From Chloroflexota bacterium (GTDB lineage: Bacteria; Chloroflexota; Limnocylindria; Limnocylindrales; CSP1-4), in contig JAGDMV010000127.1 in the NCBI GenBank assembly GCA_017860675.1, forward strand, positions 1 to 8,761: a stretch of 8,761 nt of DNA, written 5' to 3'. A program made the position numbers and the translations under genes. The notes below the pieces were generated by a model, which was given only the letters and a program-made list of their open reading frames with translations, did no database searches and was not told the DNA's origin. Below, in pieces: positions 6,087 through 8,761 of this stretch. Position 1 is the first letter of the stretch. The number at the start of each line of letters is the position of its first letter.

Positions 6087-7265
6087 TCAGCGCTTTCTCC
6101 CTCGGCGGCCCTGGCGGCCGCGCTCGCGTGGCCGGACGGTCGAAGCGGCGGACGCGGCGCGCTGGGCAGCGGTGCGATCGGTGGGTTGGCCTGGTGTGAC
6201 CGGCGCCCCTGGCTTGCCGCCCGGGCTGGATGGCGTGTGCAGGGTGGGGGCGGCAACGGGGAAGCGGGGTGTGTGGTCCTTGGCGAAGCCCGGCGTCCAG
6301 CCGAAGATCGGGAACATCGACCCCCAGCCGACGATCAGGTACTGCTGCACGATGGCGAACAGCGAGGTCAGGATCCAGTAGATGAACAGCCCGGCCGGCA
6401 GGAAGCCGCCGTACACGATCGAGATCAAGGGCAGGAACAGCACGAGCTGACGCTGCGTCCGCGAGCTCTGGTCGCTGTAGGACGGGTCGGTGGGCGGCAT
6501 CGTCATCCGGCTCTGGATCAGCTGGAGGAACGCTGCGATCAGCGCCAGGATGCTCAGGCCGCCGATCAGCGGCAGGGGGAACAGCACCTGTGGCTTGCTG
6601 ACGTCGAGGCCGCCCAGCCAGGCGACCGTGGTGTCCAGGCAGGGAACGTACGGGTCGTAGGCCGGGGTGCCCAGGCCGTTGACGCACTCGACCGGGATCT
6701 GGTAGCCGAACACGTTGAGCATCGCCGTGGGGTCGGGGTTCGTCAGGCCGGTGGTGATGACCACGTACACGGCCATCAGCAGGGGCAGCTGGATGAGCAT
6801 CGGCAGGCAGCCCGAGGCCGGGTTCACGCCGCGCTCCTTGTACAGCTCCATCTGTGCCTGCGAGAGGCGCTGGCGGTCGCCCTTGTAGCGCCGCTGGATC
6901 TCGCGCAGCTCGGGCTGCAGCAGCTGGGTCCGCCGCATGGAGACGATCTGCTTGCGGAACACGGGCACGAGGAGCGTCCGCAGGATGATCGTCACCACGA
7001 TGATGGCGATGCCGATGTCGCCGGTCGCCTGGTCGATCACGACCAGGGCGATGAACAGGATCTGGAAGACCGGGGTGAAGAGCCAGGCCAGCAGGTCGAC
7101 CGGGTTCGCGCCCGGCTCGGCCGGCTGGAGCGGCGGCACGGGTGTCGGGCTCGGCGCGCCCGGGGCCGGGGTGCCCCCGGGGGCGACGCATGCCGCAGCC
7201 ACCAGGGCAACGAGGATGACCAGGCCTGCCAGGGGCAGGAGGCGGGTGAGCTGCCTGCGGGTCAT
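6087..7265 (-). CDS. yidC: Membrane protein insertase YidC/Oxa1 family
   Basis: This is a 392-residue inner-membrane insertase of the short Gram-positive (SpoIIIJ) type, lacking the large periplasmic domain of E. coli YidC. The ATG at 7265 is preferred; a GTG at 7313 would add 16 residues overlapping yidD. Residues 1-25 form a signal peptide ending AAAC (C26), a relaxed lipobox. Transmembrane segments lie near 57-77, 84-104 (with the conserved groove arginine R96 in ILRTLLVP), 152-171, 233-251 and 288-311. The cytoplasmic loop LQPELREIQRRYKGD (116-130) and NPASGCLPMLIQLPLLMAVY (148-167) are diagnostic. The loop after the third segment is long and holds two cysteines (C194, C209) that could form a disulfide if extracytoplasmic. 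A Pro-rich, Arg/Lys-rich tail (about 340-392) may contact the ribosome, as in other YidC homologues. It lies between yidD and jag. Confidence 0.96.
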   Translation of the reverse strand: MTRRQLTRLLPLAGLVILVALVAAACVAPGGTPAPGAPSPTPVPPLQPAEPGANPVDLLAWLFTPVFQILFIALVVIDQATGDIGIAIIVVTIILRTLLVPVFRKQIVSMRRTQLLQPELREIQRRYKGDRQRLSQAQMELYKERGVNPASGCLPMLIQLPLLMAVYVVITTGLTNPDPTAMLNVFGYQIPVECVNGLGTPAYDPYVPCLDTTVAWLGGLDVSKPQVLFPLPLIGGLSILALIAAFLQLIQSRMTMPPTDPSYSDQSSRTQRQLVLFLPLISIVYGGFLPAGLFIYWILTSLFAIVQQYLIVGWGSMFPIFGWTPGFAKDHTPRFPVAAPTLHTPSSPGGKPGAPVTPGQPTDRTAAQRAASAASTVRPRERGRQGRRGRKR

Positions 7266-7279
7266 GTGCCGCTGCCCGG

Positions 7280-7486
7280 TCAGCGGACCGGGTCGTAACC
7301 GCCCGGATTCCACGGGTGGCAGCGACCGATACGCTTGGCGCCCATCCAGCTCCCCTTCAGCAGCCCGTACTTGTCGATGGCCTGCTCGGTGTAGCGCGAG
7401 CAGCTCGGCTCGAAGCGGCAGCTGGACGGCAGCCAGGCGAACACCACCCGGTAGAGCCGGATGAGCCCGATCCCGATCCGCTTCAC
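7280..7486 (-). CDS. yidD: Membrane protein insertion efficiency factor YidD
   Basis: This is a 68-residue protein of the YidD (PF01809) family, slightly shorter than the usual 70-85. It helps YidC insert membrane proteins and sits at the inner face of the membrane through an amphipathic N-terminus. Family motifs are SSCRFEPSCSRYTEQAI (21-37), with conserved cysteines C23, C29 and C56, and RCHPWNPGGYDPV (55-67). The start is a GTG at 7486 whose bases overlap the rnpA stop as GTGA, so translation is probably coupled. The yidC ATG follows 14 bases after its stop. Confidence 0.95.
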   Translation of the reverse strand: MKRIGIGLIRLYRVVFAWLPSSCRFEPSCSRYTEQAIDKYGLLKGSWMGAKRIGRCHPWNPGGYDPVR

Positions 7487-7818
7487 GATCGAACCGTCCC
7501 TTCCAGGACTCCTCCGCGACGGAGGAGCTGTGTCAAGGCCGCGACCAGTGCGTCGTGGTCGGCGGCGGCGATCGCCGGCCGGGCGATGATGAGAACGTCC
7601 CAGCCCTGCTGGAACGAGGGCGCCATCACCCTGAGCGCCTCCCGGATGCGCCGGCGGGTCCGGTTGCGGGTCACCGCCGACCCGAGGTTGCGGCCGGTTG
7701 CCAGCCCGATGCGAGTCACATCGAGGCCCGTCCGGCGGAACCTGGCGGTCATCAGCGGGTGGGACCGGCCGGTCCCGTGTGCCCCGATCGCCGCGAAGTC
7801 CGCCGGCCGCTTGAGCAT
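7483..7818 (-). CDS. rnpA: Ribonuclease P protein component
   Basis: This is a 111-residue basic protein, the normal length for RnpA. It assists the RNase P RNA in cutting the 5' leader of precursor tRNAs. The signature RNRTRRRIREALR (51-63) carries the conserved RNR arginines. The first strand reads RPADFAAIGAHG and RIGLATGRNLG (36-46) follows. The ATG at 7818 is chosen by homology (MLKRPADF); a GTG one codon upstream is equally possible and no strong Shine-Dalgarno is visible. Upstream, the same frame stays open for about 100 more codons across rpmH, most likely an effect of high GC. The gene begins 35 bases after the rpmH stop and overlaps yidD by 4 bases. Confidence 0.95.
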   Translation of the reverse strand: MLKRPADFAAIGAHGTGRSHPLMTARFRRTGLDVTRIGLATGRNLGSAVTRNRTRRRIREALRVMAPSFQQGWDVLIIARPAIAAADHDALVAALTQLLRRGGVLEGTVRS

Positions 7819-7853
7819 CACGAGCGCGCGGCCCGTGTGCCCGCTCCCCGGCG

Positions 7854-7988
7854 TCAGACGGCCAGCCGCTTCCGGCCGCGCGCGCGACGAGCCGCGAGCA
7901 CCCGCCGCCCCCCGGGTGTCCGCATCCGGGCGCGGAATCCGTGCTCCTTCGCGCGATGGCGCTTCTTCGGCTGGTAGGTCTGCTTCAT
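7854..7988 (-). CDS. rpmH: Large ribosomal subunit protein bL34
   Basis: This 44-residue, strongly basic protein has the canonical length and sequence: MKQTYQPKKRHRAKEHGFRA (1-20), RMRTPGGRRVLA (21-32) and the Arg/Lys-rich end RRARGRKRLAV. It is a structural protein of the 50S subunit. The ATG at 7988 gives the exact family N-terminus; a longer frame from 8066 adds 26 unrelated residues. GAGAGGAA (complement of 8002-8009) lies about 13 bases upstream. It is the first gene of the rpmH-rnpA-yidD-yidC-jag operon and is read from the consensus promoter at 8124-8095, leaving a leader of about 100 bases. Confidence 0.97.
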   Translation of the reverse strand: MKQTYQPKKRHRAKEHGFRARMRTPGGRRVLAARRARGRKRLAV

Positions 7989-8094
7989 GGGGGACTCGTG
8001 GTTCCTCTCGTTCCGGTGGGCTCGCCGGTTCAAGCCCGGAAGGCACGCAGACGCGCCTGCGCACATCGGCGCGGCGGCGCGTCAACGCTGGCCG

Positions 8095-8124
8095 ATTATA
8101 GGGAGCGCCGAAAAAGGGTGTCAA
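8095..8124 (-). promoter_or_regulatory. Perfect-consensus sigma-70 promoter of the rpmH operon
   Basis: On the minus strand TTGACA (complement of 8119-8124) and TATAAT (complement of 8095-8100) are both exact consensus hexamers, 18 bases apart. Transcription would begin near 8088, about 100 bases before rpmH. In such GC-rich DNA two perfect hexamers at near-ideal spacing are very unlikely by chance. The strength fits ribosomal-protein and RNase P expression. Confidence 0.85.
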
Positions 8125-8206
8125 AGACGGGGAGGGGGGCGGCCCGCCCGGGGTTCGCGCGGGGCGGCGGCGCGACTGCTTGCGGGGGCCGCAACCGGGC
8201 CACGCA

Positions 8207-8246
8207 CGATACTCTAGGGGGGTATCGCCGATTCTGGCCCGAATCG
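8207..8246. promoter_or_regulatory. Two tandem dyads upstream of the dnaA promoter
   Basis: CGATAC (8207-8212) and GTATCG (8222-8227) form a perfect inverted repeat around 9 bases. Immediately after, CGATTC (8229-8234) and GAATCG (8241-8246) form another around 6 bases. The arms are related (CGATnC). Both lie just upstream of the putative -35 at 8249, a place suited to regulator binding. Identity of any binding protein is unknown. Confidence 0.4.
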
Positions 8247-8248
8247 CC

Positions 8249-8278
8249 TTGCGGCGGTCGGGCGGCCGGTGCTATCCT
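8249..8278 (+). promoter_or_regulatory. Probable dnaA promoter
   Basis: TTGCGG (8249-8254) and TATCCT (8273-8278) are separated by 18 bases, matching 4 of 6 consensus bases each. Transcription would start near 8285, giving a leader of about 185 bases before the dnaA ATG. No better plus-strand candidate is seen in 7989-8470. Confidence 0.5.
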
Positions 8279-8313
8279 TCGGCGGCCCACGGCGCCGGGA
8301 CGCCAGCGGGCAT

Positions 8314-8328
8314 CCTCCGGAACGGAGG
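8314..8328 (+). other. Perfect hairpin in the dnaA leader
   Basis: CCTCCG (8314-8319) and CGGAGG (8323-8328) pair perfectly around a GAA loop, about 30 bases into the predicted dnaA transcript. A compact stem near the 5' end could stabilise the mRNA. It has no T-tract, so it is not an obvious attenuator. Confidence 0.4.
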
Positions 8329-8433
8329 CGCCCGGTACCCGGATCGACTCGGTGGGCTTGGTCGTTCCTCCGCCCCGTCGCCCGGTCCTGGATCCCCCGT
8401 ACCGGATTCGCGCCCCTTACGGAATCGACAACC

Positions 8434-8457
8434 TCGGCGCGCCGACCGCCGGCCGAG
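8434..8457 (+). promoter_or_regulatory. 12-base palindrome and competing stem before the dnaA start
   Basis: TCGGCGCGCCGA (8434-8445) is a perfect palindrome ending 25 bases before the dnaA ATG. CTCGGC (8433-8438), which shares its left half, can pair instead with GCCGAG (8452-8457). The site could be a protein-binding dyad, or two alternative RNA structures next to the weak ribosome site AGGG (8463-8466). Function is inference. Confidence 0.35.
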
Positions 8458-8470
8458 CCAACAGGGTCAC

Positions 8471-8761
8471 ATGGACGCCAAGCACATCTGGCGGGCTGCA
8501 CTGGGTGAGCTCCAGGTCGCCCTGTCCCCTGCGAACTTCGAGACCTGGCTTCGCCATACGGCACTGGTCGACGTGGCCGACAACCGCTTCCGTATCGCGG
8601 TGCCGAACGGCTTCGCCAAGGACTGGCTCGAGACCCGCTATCGCTCCCTCATCAGCCAGACGCTTGCCCGGATCGTCGGCTACAGCGTGGTCGTCGAGTT
8701 CGTCGTTGCTCCGGAGGCAGCCAACGGCACCGCGCCGTCCGATGCGGCAGCCGTGGCCCAG
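8471..8761 (+). CDS. dnaA: Chromosomal replication initiator DnaA, N-terminal part (cut by window end)
   Basis: The first 97 codons are present and open to the right edge. Residues 1-80 match DnaA domain I: IWRAALGELQVALSPANFET (6-25), WL (26-27), DNRFRIAVPNGFAKDWLE (37-54), RYRSLI (56-61) and VVVEFVV (73-79). This domain mediates DnaA self-association and helicase loading; the ATPase and DNA-binding domains lie outside the window. From about residue 81 the sequence turns Ala/Pro/Gly-rich, as expected for the flexible domain II. The ATG at 8471 is the natural start, with only a weak AGGG 4 bases upstream and no nearby alternative in frame. It is divergent from rpmH, as in most bacteria. Confidence 0.95.
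   Translation, partial: MDAKHIWRAALGELQVALSPANFETWLRHTALVDVADNRFRIAVPNGFAKDWLETRYRSLISQTLARIVGYSVVVEFVVAPEAANGTAPSDAAAVAQ

Larger units (their letters stand above)
7989..8470. other. rpmH/dnaA divergent intergenic region
   Basis: This 482-base region carries both divergent promoters and four dyads but no believable gene. I searched by eye on both strands for TTATCCACA-like DnaA boxes and found none with good agreement, and no AT-rich stretch apart from short promoter elements. It is therefore not an obvious oriC, although an origin with divergent boxes cannot be ruled out. The ORFs crossing it are low-complexity Arg/Pro/Gly shadows. Confidence 0.6.

Noticed and set aside
5826..7298. 490-codon open frame on the plus strand
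   Set aside because: It is antisense to yidC and the start of jag, both certain genes; its Gln/Asp/His/Arg-rich composition is that of a shadow.
7266..7313. GTG start at 7313 for yidC
   Set aside because: It would overlap yidD by 34 bases and place 16 polar residues before the signal peptide; the ATG at 7265 gives a normal N-terminus.
1..8761. CRISPR arrays, insertion sequences, tRNA or rRNA genes
   Set aside because: No regularly spaced repeats, transposase-like protein, terminal inverted repeats with duplication, or tRNA-like cloverleaf was seen by eye on either strand.

Overview
The window is very GC-rich chromosomal DNA around the dnaA end of a bacterial genome. The block rpmH-rnpA-yidD-yidC-jag, divergent from dnaA, is the classic origin-proximal order. 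A DUF5679-like protein, a lipoprotein-type YidC and the base composition point to a high-GC Chloroflexota-like bacterium. That assignment is inference; a high-GC actinobacterial relative cannot be excluded from this sequence alone.

Layout, left to right. (1) Positions 1-61, minus strand: the first 20 codons of a gene running off the left edge, probably LURP-one-related. A 353-base non-coding gap follows. (2) Plus strand, 415-2527: two consecutive genes, a UPF0261/Tm-1-like ATP-binding protein and a PEP-hydrolase-family TIM-barrel protein. Together they match the two halves of the plant Tm-1 protein. A strong hairpin follows them. (3) 2733-3131, plus: a small protein with a basic coiled-coil N-terminus and a DUF5679-like zinc-ribbon remnant. 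(4) 3176-4975, minus, convergent with the previous gene: a membrane-anchored VanW-domain cell-wall protein. (5) 4976-5084: a short intergenic region dense in dyads. (6) 5085-7988, minus: rpmH, rnpA, yidD, yidC and jag/khpB, tightly packed (a 4-base overlap and gaps of 3, 14 and 35 bases). They are served by a perfect-consensus sigma-70 promoter at 8095-8124. (7) 7989-8470: the divergent rpmH/dnaA intergenic region, with a plausible dnaA promoter, four dyads and no recognisable DnaA boxes or AT-rich unwinding element. (8) 8471-8761, plus: the N-terminal domain of DnaA, cut by the right edge.

How the genes work together. The minus-strand operon links translation (L34), tRNA 5' maturation (the RNase P protein) and membrane protein insertion (YidD, YidC, and KhpB/Jag as an RNA-binding partner). 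The VanW protein is envelope-associated and may be separately regulated. The Tm-1-like pair is a conserved but biochemically poorly defined metabolic or nucleotide-binding module. No mobile element, CRISPR array, tRNA or rRNA was seen. I found no clearly novel multi-gene system. The most interesting points are the split Tm-1 pair, the apparent absence of DnaA boxes upstream of dnaA, and the dyad-rich control regions before dnaA and the VanW gene.
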